Assembly: GCF_900475675.1 (NCBI RefSeq)
Contig: NZ_LS483403.1
Span: forward strand, 310,001-374,000
Direction: 5' to 3'
From: Streptococcus lutetiensis
GTDB taxonomy: Bacteria; Bacillota; Bacilli; Lactobacillales; Streptococcaceae
DNA: 64,000 nt
In this document: positions 26,992 through 35,192 of the stretch, piece by piece
How positions within the stretch are numbered: the stretch's first letter is position 1
Layout: every line of letters begins with the position of its first letter
The notes under the pieces: generated by a model
What the model saw: only the letters and a program-made list of their open reading frames with translations
Database searches by the model: none
Told to the model about the DNA's origin: nothing
Made by a program: the position numbers and the translations under genes

Positions 26992-27789
26992 GTGACAACA
27001 GTATCAGATCAGGAATTGACAATGACACCACTTCGAGGAAAAAGTGGGAAAGCCTTTATTGGTCAATATCCGAATGGTGAAAAAATCTTTATCAAGTTTA
27101 ACACAACACCAATTTTACCAGCTCTTGCTAAAGAGCAGATTGCGCCACAATTGTTGTGGGTACGTCGCACTGGTAATGGCGATACAATGAGTGCACAAGA
27201 ATGGCTTGATGGAAGAATTTTGACTAAAGAGGATATGGGTAGTAAACAAATTGTCCATATTCTTTTACGTTTACACAAGTCACGACCATTGGTTAACCAA
27301 TTGTTACAGTTAAACTATAAGATTGAAAATCCATATGATTTGTTGGTTGACTGGGAAAAAAATGCACCCTTGCAAATTCGTGAAAATACGTATTTGCAAG
27401 GGATTGTAAAAGAACTAAAACGTAGCTTACCAGAATTTCGTTCTGAAGTTGCGACTATTGTACATGGGGATATCAAACACAGTAACTGGGTTATTACAAC
27501 AAGTGGTATGATTTACCTTGTTGACTGGGATTCAGTTCGTTTGACAGATCGAATGTACGACGTAGCCTTTCTTTTGAGTCACTACATTCCTTACACACGT
27601 TGGGGTGAGTGGTTGAATTCTTATGGCTATAAAGACAATGAAAAAGTACGCAGTAAAGTTGCTTGGTATGGGCAATTTTCATATCTATCACAGATTTTGA
27701 AATGTTTTGACAAACGTGATATGGAACACGTCAACCAAGAAATTTACGGCTTACGAAAATTTAGGGAGTTAGTTAGTAAAAAGAAATAA
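26992..27789 (+). CDS. ccrZ: Cell-cycle regulator CcrZ (kinase-like fold)
   Basis: 265 aa, choline/aminoglycoside-kinase fold. In S. pneumoniae CcrZ links FtsZ-ring position to DnaA-driven replication initiation. The kinase-like catalytic elements are intact: [11 protein letters not shown] (H-G-D-x-K-x-x-N) and [18 protein letters not shown] 26992 is set by AAGGAGGG seven bases upstream and by the family N-terminus; the longer reading frame back into ecsB has no support. Overlaps trmB by one base (TAATG), as in other streptococci. Confidence 0.9.
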   Translation: MTTVSDQELTMTPLRGKSGKAFIGQYPNGEKIFIKFNTTPILPALAKEQIAPQLLWVRRTGNGDTMSAQEWLDGRILTKEDMGSKQIVHILLRLHKSRPLVNQLLQLNYKIENPYDLLVDWEKNAPLQIRENTYLQGIVKELKRSLPEFRSEVATIVHGDIKHSNWVITTSGMIYLVDWDSVRLTDRMYDVAFLLSHYIPYTRWGEWLNSYGYKDNEKVRSKVAWYGQFSYLSQILKCFDKRDMEHVNQEIYGLRKFRELVSKKK

Positions 27790-28427
27790 TGCGAGTTAGA
27801 AAACGTAAGGGTGCTGAGGAGCACTTAGAAAATAACCCACACTATGTTATCTTAAATCCAGAAGAAGCAAAAGGACATTGGCGTGAAGTCTTTGGTAATG
27901 ATAACCCAATCCACATCGAAGTTGGTTCAGGAAAAGGGGCATTCATTACTGGAATGGCTTTGCAAAATCCAGATATTAACTATATCGGAATTGACATTCA
28001 AGTATCAGTGCTTAGCTATGCTTTGGATAAAGTTCTAGATAGTCAAGCACCAAATGTTCGTTTGTTGCTAGTTGATGGTTCTGATTTGACAAATTATTTT
28101 GCGGATAGCGAAATTAATTTGATGTATTTGAATTTCTCAGATCCATGGCCTAAGAAACGTCACGAAAAACGTCGTTTGACTTACAAAACATTCTTAGATA
28201 CTTACCGTCAAATCTTACCTGAACAAGGTGAAATTCATTTCAAAACGGATAACCGTGGTTTGTTTGAATACAGTTTGGTAAGTTTCTCACAATATGGCAT
28301 GATTTTAAAACAAGTTTGGTTAGACTTACATGCTAGTGATTTTGAGGGAAATGTCATGACTGAATATGAGGAAAAATTTTCTCAAAAAGGACAAGTCATT
28401 TACCGTGTTGAAGCACAATTTCAGTAA
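27789..28427 (+). CDS. trmB: tRNA (guanine-N7)-methyltransferase TrmB
   Basis: 212 aa. SAM-dependent m7G46 formation on tRNA. SAM loop [12 protein letters not shown] near residue 40; [13 protein letters not shown] and the C-terminal YEEKFSQKG are family signatures. Starts in the ccrZ stop codon. In the streptococci I know trmB is directly followed by rimP; here about 6.7 kb of other sequence intervenes. Confidence 0.95.
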   Translation: MRVRKRKGAEEHLENNPHYVILNPEEAKGHWREVFGNDNPIHIEVGSGKGAFITGMALQNPDINYIGIDIQVSVLSYALDKVLDSQAPNVRLLLVDGSDLTNYFADSEINLMYLNFSDPWPKKRHEKRRLTYKTFLDTYRQILPEQGEIHFKTDNRGLFEYSLVSFSQYGMILKQVWLDLHASDFEGNVMTEYEEKFSQKGQVIYRVEAQFQ

Positions 28428-28441
28428 TTAGTGGACTGGTT

Positions 28442-28467
28442 AAAGAAGTAGTTATCTAAGCTTCTTT
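28442..28467 (+). other. Hairpin after trmB
   Basis: AAAGAAG (28442-28448) pairs with CTTCTTT (28461-28467), 12-nt loop; weak terminator or processing structure directly before the tRNA-like sequence. Confidence 0.4.
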
Positions 28468-28468
28468 C

Positions 28469-28540
28469 GGAGAGGTCGCATAGTGGCCGAGTGCGCGTGT
28501 AGTCCAATTGGATTCGGGGGTTCAAATCCCCTCCTCTCCT
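28469..28540 (+). pseudogene. tRNA-like sequence lacking an anticodon arm
   Basis: 72 nt. A perfect 7-bp acceptor stem GGAGAGG/CCTCTCC (28469-28475, 28533-28539), a T arm GGGGG-TTCAAAT-CCCCT (28516-28532) and a 4-bp D-type stem GCAT/GTGC (28478-28481, 28491-28494) around AGTGGCCGA are present. The 21 nt in between contain the palindrome TCCAATTGGA and cannot form a 5-bp stem with a 7-nt loop. The ends and GGCCGAGTG recall a serine tRNA. It may be a decayed tRNA, a tRNA mimic, or an old integration scar. CCA is not encoded. A terminator follows. Confidence 0.6.
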
Positions 28541-28561
28541 TACACAATTGAATAGTAAAAG

Positions 28562-28610
28562 ATGCCCTTTACTTTATAAATAATGATTAAAAAATTAGGG
28601 TATTTTTTAT
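28562..28610 (+). terminator. Terminator after the tRNA-like sequence
   Basis: ATGCCCT (28562-28568) with AGGGTAT (28597-28603), 28-nt AT-rich loop, followed by a T run. Confidence 0.55.
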
Positions 28611-28622
28611 TTTTAATTTTTT

Positions 28623-28631
28623 TGCTATAAT
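28623..28631 (+). promoter_or_regulatory. Extended -10 promoter of the GGDEF/exopolysaccharide operon
   Basis: TGCTATAAT (TATAAT 28626-28631). Leaves a leader of about 155 nt before the cyclase gene, holding a 31-codon ORF and a GGTAGT/ACTACC hairpin. I find no c-di-GMP riboswitch core in it. Confidence 0.55.
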
Positions 28632-28678
28632 TTACTATAAAATGAGGGTCAGATGATTCTATAGTTATGGGGTTATGA

Positions 28679-28774
28679 ATGGGAAAAACTCTTACCAGAG
28701 TTAAGAAATCTTTAAAAATTAGTAACTACAGTTTGATTGTTTGGGAGCAAGCTGCTGGTAGTATGACTACCTAG
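28679..28774 (+). CDS. Possible 31-aa leader peptide upstream of the GGDEF gene
   Basis: ATG 28679 to TAG 28774 on the same strand. The product begins MGKTLTRVKKSLKISNY, a basic half, and ends in a less charged half with one Trp, so it could be an amphipathic helix. The only ribosome-site candidate is a GGGG about 10 nt upstream. It ends 17 nt before the cyclase ATG. A leader peptide, a small membrane-active or regulatory peptide, and chance are all possible; I do not recognise it. Confidence 0.3.
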   Translation: MGKTLTRVKKSLKISNYSLIVWEQAAGSMTT

Positions 28775-28791
28775 AAAATGGTAAGGCTGAA

Positions 28792-29823
28792 ATGATTTTA
28801 GGAAAAGTAAGTGATTTTTTAATCAAGCACCAAAGATTGTTAACGTACTCGAGTATTTTTGCTGCGTTAATGTTATTAACGCACTTAGTGTATGATGCTT
28901 GGATTGATCATGATAATCCTACCATTTTGGTAACCTTGGTCGTGATACTCGTCCTCTGTACCGTAGCTTCTTACCTTAATCGAAGACAACATATATTATC
29001 CCACTTTATTTTAGAGAGTGCGAAGCTTATTAATGTCTATGCTGTGGACTTAGATTATCGTTTTATTGCGGTCAATAAGAACGATATTCGGCTTATGGAA
29101 GAAGTTTTTCATTTCACTCCCAAAATTGGTGATTTTCCAATGAATTATCTTGATAGTGAAGAGGCTGCGCGTTTAAAAGTGAGTGTTGATCGTGCGAAGA
29201 AGGGTGAAACGTTTACATTTATAGATACTATTAAGGCAGGTGATAAAACGCTTTACTGGCAAAACATGTATTCTCCCATTTATAACAATCGCCAAAAGGT
29301 GATTGGCGTTTTTTGTTGTGTTCTTGATGTTACAGAGCAGAGAGTTCATGAACTTGAAATACAGAAGATGGCATACGAAGATGTTTTAACACGGGTTCAT
29401 AATCGACGATATATTGAGCTTGCTTTTGAGGAATGTCTGATGCGTAAAGAAGAAAGGATTACGGTTATTATATCTGATTTGGATAAATTCAAAGAAGCCA
29501 ATGATACCTTTGGACATGCTACGGGAGATAAAATTCTTATTGAGTTTGGTGATATTTTAACGAAGATAATGCCTGAAAGTGCTGTAATAGCAAGGTTAGG
29601 TGGAGATGAATTTGCCATTTTACTCCCTGGAGTTTCTGAAAATCAAGCTGAATTTTTAATAAAACTTGTTCAAGCAGAAATGACTCTCAAAGATGCGGGG
29701 GTTACAGCATCTTTAGGTGTTTATACGGACTCTTATCAATCACATAAAAACTTCGTTGATTTTTGTGCAATAGCTGATAAGAAAATGTACGAAAATAAAA
29801 GTCAGAAAGGAGAACGTCGATGA
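28792..29823 (+). CDS. Membrane PAS-GGDEF diguanylate cyclase
   Basis: 343 aa. Expected to make c-di-GMP from two GTP. Two membrane segments (about residues 15-32 and 42-62), a PAS-type sensor domain (about 75-185, VYAVDLDYRFIAVNK... to DVTEQR) and a C-terminal GGDEF domain starting at DVLTRVHNRR. Metal/GTP residues are in place: SDLDKFKEANDTFGHATGD (cut here) and the active-site GGDEF at residues 270-274. The RxxD inhibitory site expected five residues earlier is absent (PESA there), so product inhibition by that route is unlikely. Overlaps the next gene by four bases. First gene of a four-gene operon whose third product has a c-di-GMP-binding PilZ domain. Confidence 0.92.
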   Translation: MILGKVSDFLIKHQRLLTYSSIFAALMLLTHLVYDAWIDHDNPTILVTLVVILVLCTVASYLNRRQHILSHFILESAKLINVYAVDLDYRFIAVNKNDIRLMEEVFHFTPKIGDFPMNYLDSEEAARLKVSVDRAKKGETFTFIDTIKAGDKTLYWQNMYSPIYNNRQKVIGVFCCVLDVTEQRVHELEIQKMAYEDVLTRVHNRRYIELAFEECLMRKEERITVIISDLDKFKEANDTFGHATGDKILIEFGDILTKIMPESAVIARLGGDEFAILLPGVSENQAEFLIKLVQAEMTLKDAGVTASLGVYTDSYQSHKNFVDFCAIADKKMYENKSQKGERR

Positions 29824-30887
29824 TGTTTCAAGATGTTGTTATTGTCATTCCTGCCTATGAACCTGATGACCGTTTGTTGGAACTTTTGAAAAATATTCGG
29901 GATAAGGAAAATCAAATGTTTGACATTATTTTAGTCGATGACGGTAGTGGAGCTGATTTTGCATCGTTATTTGCAATAGCGCAGAGTAACTATGCTTGTC
30001 ACTTGCAAAAACACGCTGAGAATAAAGGAAAAGGTCGTGCTTTAAAAACGGCTTTTTCATATATTTTGGATAATTTTCCTAATGCCAAAGGAATTGTGAC
30101 GATTGATTCTGATGGTCAACATACCTACGAAGACATGATGAAATGTTTGGCTGAATTTTTGCAACATCCTGATAGTTTGGTGCTGGGTGTTAGAACATTT
30201 GAAAAATCTGTTCCTTTACGTAGTAAATTGGGAAATTTATTGACAAGAGACGTCTTGGGGGCTATGACAGGTATGAACGTTTCTGATACGCAAACAGGGC
30301 TTCGTGTGATTCCTATGTCATGGCTACCAAAACTCTTAACCGTGGAGGGTGAACGGTATGAATTTGAGATGAATATGTTACTTGAGGCAAAAGAGGACAA
30401 TATTTCAATTTGTGAAGTTGGCATTGCAACGATTTATTTAGAGGAAAATCAGTCATCACATTTTGATGTGATTCGTGACTCGATTAGAATTTACAAGGTT
30501 TTCTTCAAGTACATTTTTTCATCATTGTTTTCCTTCTTGGTTGATATTGTTGCTTTTACGATTTTAATTTCTTTGTTTAATGGATTGAGTTTTAGTGCGG
30601 TGACGTTAGCTTCGGTTTTAGCGCGTGCGATATCATCTGTTGTTAATTTCACCTTGAATCATAAAGTGGTTTTTAAACAAGGTCAATCAAATAGTGCGAT
30701 AAAATACTTCACTTTGGTGGTAGTACAGATTGTTTTGTCAAGTTTATTGGTAACAGTTCTAGGAAATACCTTGACGATGCTGCCAATTTCATTGGTGAAG
30801 ATTTTAGTTGATGGTACACTTTTCTTTGTCAGTTATTTTGTGCAAAAACATTTGATTTTTAGTGGAGGCGAGAATGAAGACCAGTAA
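29820..30887 (+). CDS. GT2 glycosyltransferase fused to GtrA-type membrane domain
   Basis: 355 aa. Residues 1-225 form a GT-A family 2 transferase of the polyprenyl-phosphate type (IPAYEPDD, ILVDDGSG, TIDSDGQHTYED metal site, MSDTQTGLRVIP-like acceptor loop VSDTQTGLR). Residues about 230-350 hold four membrane segments of the GtrA family (SLFSFLVDIVAFTILIS..., NFTLNHKVVF). Together this suggests transfer of a sugar to undecaprenyl phosphate and its flipping across the membrane, for use by an outward-facing transferase. AAGGAGA sits before ATG 29820. Its stop overlaps the start of the BcsA-like gene by 14 bases. Confidence 0.88.
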   Translation: MMFQDVVIVIPAYEPDDRLLELLKNIRDKENQMFDIILVDDGSGADFASLFAIAQSNYACHLQKHAENKGKGRALKTAFSYILDNFPNAKGIVTIDSDGQHTYEDMMKCLAEFLQHPDSLVLGVRTFEKSVPLRSKLGNLLTRDVLGAMTGMNVSDTQTGLRVIPMSWLPKLLTVEGERYEFEMNMLLEAKEDNISICEVGIATIYLEENQSSHFDVIRDSIRIYKVFFKYIFSSLFSFLVDIVAFTILISLFNGLSFSAVTLASVLARAISSVVNFTLNHKVVFKQGQSNSAIKYFTLVVVQIVLSSLLVTVLGNTLTMLPISLVKILVDGTLFFVSYFVQKHLIFSGGENEDQ

Positions 30888-33099
30888 GAGGGTACTCTAT
30901 TTCGTTGCATTTGTAACGACTGCCTTTTATTTAACTTGGCGTTTGGTGGCGACTATTCCGTGGCATGATTCATGGTTTGCGCTAATCTTTGGGATTTTAT
31001 TGTGGGGAAGTGAGGTAGTTTCAGCCATTACAGGTTACATTCTCATTTGGAATAAGCAAAAGGACTTTGAGCTTGAAAAGCCTGAGATCGCTAAGGAGCG
31101 TTACCCAGATGTGGATGTTTTGATTGCAACGCATAATGAGGATCCAGAGTTGCTTTATAAGACGATTAATGCCTGCACTTTTATGGAATATCCTGATAAG
31201 TCTAAGGTGCATATCTACGTCTGTGATGATACCAATCGTCTAGAAGTTTCCAAATTGGCTGATGAGCTTGGTGTTGGTTATTTTGGTTTGGCGGATAATA
31301 AAGATGCCAAATCAGGAAACTACAATAATGCTTTACATCAGACGTCATCACCTTTGGTGGCGACATTTGATGCTGATATGATTCCTTATCGTAAATTCCT
31401 GTTGGAGACTGTGCCCTATTTTGTTGAACAAGTTGAGGCTTATGAAAATGGTGACGATTATGATAAGTCAAAAGTTGGTTTGATTCAAACGCCACAAAGT
31501 TTTTACAATGCTGATATTTTCCAATTTAACTTGTTTTCAGAATCAACCTTACCAAACGAACAAGATATCTTTTCCAAAGAAATTAATATTTTCAATAATT
31601 CGCACGGTGCAGCGGTTTATACGGGATCTAATACGGTTATTTTCCGCAAGGCGATTGAAGATGTTGGTGGTTTTCCGACAGATACCATTACGGAGGATTT
31701 CGAGCTAGGTGTTCGGATGAATGTGGCTGGCTATGTAAATTATTCGACGAAAAGTCCAATGGCTAGTGGGTTAACGCCAACAGATTTGAAGAGTGTCATC
31801 AAACAGCGCGTGCGCTGGGGACGTGGCGTTATTCGCAGTAGCTACAATATGAATATCTTCTTTAATCCCAAATTGACAAAGGGGCAAAGAATTGTTTATA
31901 TTAATAGCTATCTTTATTGGTGGTCTTTCTTTAGACGGTTGTTGTATATCTTGGCGCCGATTTTATATACGGTTTTCCATGTGCGTGTGGTGGTGTCAAA
32001 TATCTGGCTACTGTTCCTATTCTGGTTGCCAAGTTACGCCTTGACACGCTTGTCAATGCGAGAAGTCTCAAAACAATACCGAACACAGGTTTGGGGAGAA
32101 ATTGTGGAAACGATTTTTGCTCCGTATTTGTTTATTCCCATGATGTTGGAGTCCTTTGGCATTAGCGAGAAAAAATTTAAGGTGACACGTAAGGGAAATG
32201 ATACGTCGTGGACGTTGTACCTTTATGCGCTTCCTTATCTTGTTTTGTGGGGATTAGCCGTTTATGGTTTGGTGATTTTTAACTATGGAAAATTTGGTTC
32301 AGAGCTTTTTTATGGAAGTATTATCAGTTTTTGGTTAATTTATCATATTATCAATTTGACCTTTGCGATTTTCTGTGCGTTTGGTCGTCCGATTTATCGC
32401 TCAAGTGAGCGTTTTACTGTTGATGAAGCTATGGTTGTTGAGGTTGATGATGATTCTTACCAAGTGAGAGTCTGTGATATTTCAGAAACGGGGATTTCAT
32501 TCTATACGAATTTACCATTGTATTTGCCGAAAGAAAAAGAACTGACGCTTAATTTGCAATCACGTGATTATCATGCGAGGGTAAAAGGTCATGTTATTCG
32601 TGTTTTTGCGATTGATAATGGCTGGCGCTACGGCGTTCAATTTTCAGAAGTTCCTGAAGCTGATAAGCGTGAATTTTATCAGTACATTTATGACCGCGTT
32701 AATCACAATCTTCCGAAGGAAAAAGACCCTTGGATGACAACATGGGATGATTTATTTGAGAACTTTAGTCAACGTTTCCAAAGTAATGAACGTCCTATTT
32801 CAGCCTATGACCAAGTAGCTTTTCCGAAAGTCCGAGTCAATGAAGAGGTTCAAGTTGCTGGAAAAAAACGCCAGCTTAGAAAGACAGATTATTATTACAT
32901 GACATTTTCTGGAAAATTGACCAATCCTAAAAAAGAACCGAATGTCGCATTTACCTACAAAGATTTACCAATTCAGTTGACTTTTGTGTCCTATGATATT
33001 GATAGAGGCGAATCGCTTTATCAAGTTACCAATTTAGCGGATTTGGATAGCTTACCTGCTTTTAAAGCCTTAGCCAATGAGTGGAGAGGGAGAGCATGA
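30874..33099 (+). CDS. BcsA-like processive glycosyltransferase with PilZ domain
   Basis: 741 aa from ATG 30874 (GGAGG five bases upstream; the GTG at 30862 overlaps that site). Two N-terminal membrane segments, then a GT2 core with every processive-synthase motif: D118-D119, D166-A-D168, T273-E-D275 and Q311-R-V-R314-W315. Four or more membrane segments follow (about 350-480), then a PilZ domain with RSSER at 509-513 and DISETG at 535-540, the c-di-GMP-binding pattern RxxxR...DxSxxG. So chain synthesis coupled to export should be switched on by c-di-GMP from the cyclase two genes upstream. The polymer is unknown: cellulose-like glucan, mixed-linkage glucan or an aminosugar polymer are all possible. 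Confidence 0.92.
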   Translation: MKTSKRVLYFVAFVTTAFYLTWRLVATIPWHDSWFALIFGILLWGSEVVSAITGYILIWNKQKDFELEKPEIAKERYPDVDVLIATHNEDPELLYKTINACTFMEYPDKSKVHIYVCDDTNRLEVSKLADELGVGYFGLADNKDAKSGNYNNALHQTSSPLVATFDADMIPYRKFLLETVPYFVEQVEAYENGDDYDKSKVGLIQTPQSFYNADIFQFNLFSESTLPNEQDIFSKEINIFNNSHGAAVYTGSNTVIFRKAIEDVGGFPTDTITEDFELGVRMNVAGYVNYSTKSPMASGLTPTDLKSVIKQRVRWGRGVIRSSYNMNIFFNPKLTKGQRIVYINSYLYWWSFFRRLLYILAPILYTVFHVRVVVSNIWLLFLFWLPSYALTRLSMREVSKQYRTQVWGEIVETIFAPYLFIPMMLESFGISEKKFKVTRKGNDTSWTLYLYALPYLVLWGLAVYGLVIFNYGKFGSELFYGSIISFWLIYHIINLTFAIFCAFGRPIYRSSERFTVDEAMVVEVDDDSYQVRVCDISETGISFYTNLPLYLPKEKELTLNLQSRDYHARVKGHVIRVFAIDNGWRYGVQFSEVPEADKREFYQYIYDRVNHNLPKEKDPWMTTWDDLFENFSQRFQSNERPISAYDQVAFPKVRVNEEVQVAGKKRQLRKTDYYYMTFSGKLTNPKKEPNVAFTYKDLPIQLTFVSYDIDRGESLYQVTNLADLDSLPAFKALANEWRGRA

Positions 33100-34934
33100 T
33101 TAGTATTGCTAGATTACTGTTGTTCTTTGTAATTACTATAGGGTATGATGCTTTTTTCCGTAATACTGTGAAGATGAATCGTCGTTTGACATGGGTGTTT
33201 ACATTTTCGGTCATTACATTGGCATTGTACCTTGGTAGTTTGTTAGGCTTTATGTTACAGACTGTGTATGCCATTTCTGTTTTAGGCTGTCTTTTGAGTC
33301 TTTATTATCTTTGGGCGGTATGGAAAAAGAAATATCGCTTTAGGAGACTTGATTATATTGCGCTTGGAATGATGGCTTATTTGCTTTTGTTTGGAATAAC
33401 GCTCTGGTATTCACCGCTTTTACATTATGATAATTTTACGCATTGGGCAACGATTGTAAAATTTTTCCATATCAATAATGCTTTGCCAACACAGCAGGAT
33501 ACGATTATTAGTTATTATACCTATCCTGTTGGAAGTTCACTTTTCATTTATTTTTTCACGACTATCGTAGGCTTTTCAGAAGGCAGTATGTTGATCGGGC
33601 AATTCTTCTTGATTGCTTCATCTCTTTATGCCATGTTTGCAGCACTTCGTGATGATCGACGTGTCTTAATGGTTAGCATGATTTTTGCTTCGTTTGCTGT
33701 TTTTAATACGTTCAACATTGCTATTCGATTAAATAATTTGCTGGTTGATTTTCTGCTTCCAGCCTTGGCTTTGGCAGCCATAGCAGGTTGTTTTGCCTAT
33801 CGTAATCGTTTCTGGTTTTTGTCGCTAAATACGGCGGTAATTCTTGGATTATTAAGTATCGTCAAAGTAAGTGGACTTTTCTTTGTCGCTCTCGTTTTAG
33901 TAGCTTATGTGGTTTGTATTGTGCGTTTACTTGTTCGTAAAAGAGCACGTTTAAAGGCACTAGTGCTGCTCATAATGACCTTACTAGTCAGCTTTCTTCC
34001 TTTTGTTATTTGGCAAAAGCATGTGACGGATAACTTTCCAAATGCCTCAAGTGCCAAGCATGCGGTGTCCATGTCAGAACTTGGTCAGGTATTGACGGGA
34101 AATCTGTCAGGCGACCCACAAAAAATTATCACTCTTTTTGTCAAATCGGTGTTTACGTTTGACAGTTTGGCAAGCAATGGAATTTTGATAATCAATCTGA
34201 TTATGCTGATTGCCTTTGTTGTGATTGGCATTCGTTTGAAATATAAGAAATTTGTCTTGTTGACATGGGGATTTGTTGATATTTCGATTGTGACTTACTA
34301 TATTGGTATTTTGCTCATGTATCTGACAGCAATGCCGACTGATGAAGCGTTAGAATTAGCAGGATTTGAGCGCTATGCTTCGAGCATCGTTATCTTTGCT
34401 TTTGGTTGTTTGACCATGTCTTTAGCATGGGTAATGGACAAGTGTCTGTATGAAAAAATCATTAGTAAACGTAATGCTAGGTCTTACAAGAGCTTATTTA
34501 ATAAACGCTTGTACCAATACGCAAGCCTTGTTTTGACAGTTTATGCCATTGGAATGTTCTTGTCAGAAAATAATAGCATTGTTTACAATAACAATCAGGA
34601 AACAAACGAGGTCGCAAAAGAAATTCATCAGCTTACTGGAAGTCAGAGTGATTCGTCAACGGATAGAATTTTGGTTGTAACAGCAGACAAGGAGAATGTA
34701 GATAGTTATTTTGTCCAATATACTAGTAGTTATTACCTCTGGAATGAAAATGTCGATACTAGAGATGATTTCAATTTAACAGACGATGACTCTATTGCAC
34801 TCTTAAAAACATATGACGAAGTCTTGATTTTAGATGACCATTATACGTTTAATGCCTTGACGAAAAAGCTTTTCGGTCGGACATATTCCCCAGGATTGTA
34901 TAAAGTATCAGATATTCTTGCTGGAAAAGGGTAA
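33096..34934 (+). CDS. GT-C-like polytopic membrane protein, probable glycosyltransferase
   Basis: 612 aa from ATG 33096, which overlaps the previous stop (ATGA). Ten or more membrane segments to about residue 490, then an extracytoplasmic C-terminal domain. The first outer loop has YDNFTHW (D112, H116), placed like the catalytic acidic residue of GT-C enzymes that use lipid-linked sugars. No close family assignment from sequence alone. In context it may use the lipid-linked sugar made and flipped by the GT2-GtrA protein to decorate the PilZ-controlled polymer; a polymerase or acyl-transfer role cannot be excluded. Last gene of the operon. Confidence 0.75.
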   Translation: MISIARLLLFFVITIGYDAFFRNTVKMNRRLTWVFTFSVITLALYLGSLLGFMLQTVYAISVLGCLLSLYYLWAVWKKKYRFRRLDYIALGMMAYLLLFGITLWYSPLLHYDNFTHWATIVKFFHINNALPTQQDTIISYYTYPVGSSLFIYFFTTIVGFSEGSMLIGQFFLIASSLYAMFAALRDDRRVLMVSMIFASFAVFNTFNIAIRLNNLLVDFLLPALALAAIAGCFAYRNRFWFLSLNTAVILGLLSIVKVSGLFFVALVLVAYVVCIVRLLVRKRARLKALVLLIMTLLVSFLPFVIWQKHVTDNFPNASSAKHAVSMSELGQVLTGNLSGDPQKIITLFVKSVFTFDSLASNGILIINLIMLIAFVVIGIRLKYKKFVLLTWGFVDISIVTYYIGILLMYLTAMPTDEALELAGFERYASSIVIFAFGCLTMSLAWVMDKCLYEKIISKRNARSYKSLFNKRLYQYASLVLTVYAIGMFLSENNSIVYNNNQETNEVAKEIHQLTGSQSDSSTDRILVVTADKENVDSYFVQYTSSYYLWNENVDTRDDFNLTDDDSIALLKTYDEVLILDDHYTFNALTKKLFGRTYSPGLYKVSDILAGKG

Positions 34935-34946
34935 GTTTTCTAGCTT

Positions 34947-34967
34947 TATCAAGCATAAGTCTTGATA
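34947..34967 (+). other. Hairpin after the exopolysaccharide operon
   Basis: TATCAAG/CTTGATA with a 7-nt loop followed by TTTC; weak terminator candidate. Confidence 0.4.
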
Positions 34968-34987
34968 TTTCAAATAAAATATGCTAC

Positions 34988-34993
34988 TATAAT
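34988..34993 (+). promoter_or_regulatory. -10 box of the rimP operon
   Basis: TATAAT at 34988-34993, with TTGATA at 34962-34967 at a long 20-bp spacing. Confidence 0.45.
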
Positions 34994-34999
34994 AGAAAA

Positions 35000-35192
35000 T
35001 ATGTAGAAGGAGGCGGAGTTTGTGACTTCGCCTCTTGTGGTGCTTAAATCTCATTTTAGCCTAAAAGGCTAGTGATTACACGAGATTAAGAGCAAAGTTC
35101 TACGATGAGACGCTACAAATCTACTTTCTAGAAGTGAATGAGCGTAGTGAACTTTCTATTTTTGATTTTGAAAGATAAAGGAGGGGATTCTT
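35000..35192 (+). ncRNA. Structured leader RNA of rimP-nusA-infB
   Basis: No gene. Three successive foldable parts: GAGGCGGAGT/ACTTCGCCTC (35010-35019, 35025-35034); AATCTC...GAGATT enclosing AGCC/GGCT (about 35046-35094); and AAGTTC-TACG...CGTA-GAACTT enclosing ACTT/AAGT (about 35096-35158). The Shine-Dalgarno sequence follows at 35178-35184. Looks like a regulatory leader of the operon; ligand or protein unknown. Confidence 0.5.

Noticed and set aside
28632..28791. A c-di-GMP (GEMM) riboswitch in the leader of the GGDEF operon
   Set aside because: The leader has hairpins but none of the conserved GEMM core motifs could be found on reading; only an Infernal search would settle it.
34935..35192. 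A second copy of the tRNA 3' end as a right attachment site for the operon
   Set aside because: No repeat of TTCAAATCCCCTCCTCTCC or a clear part of it was found in the gap before rimP.
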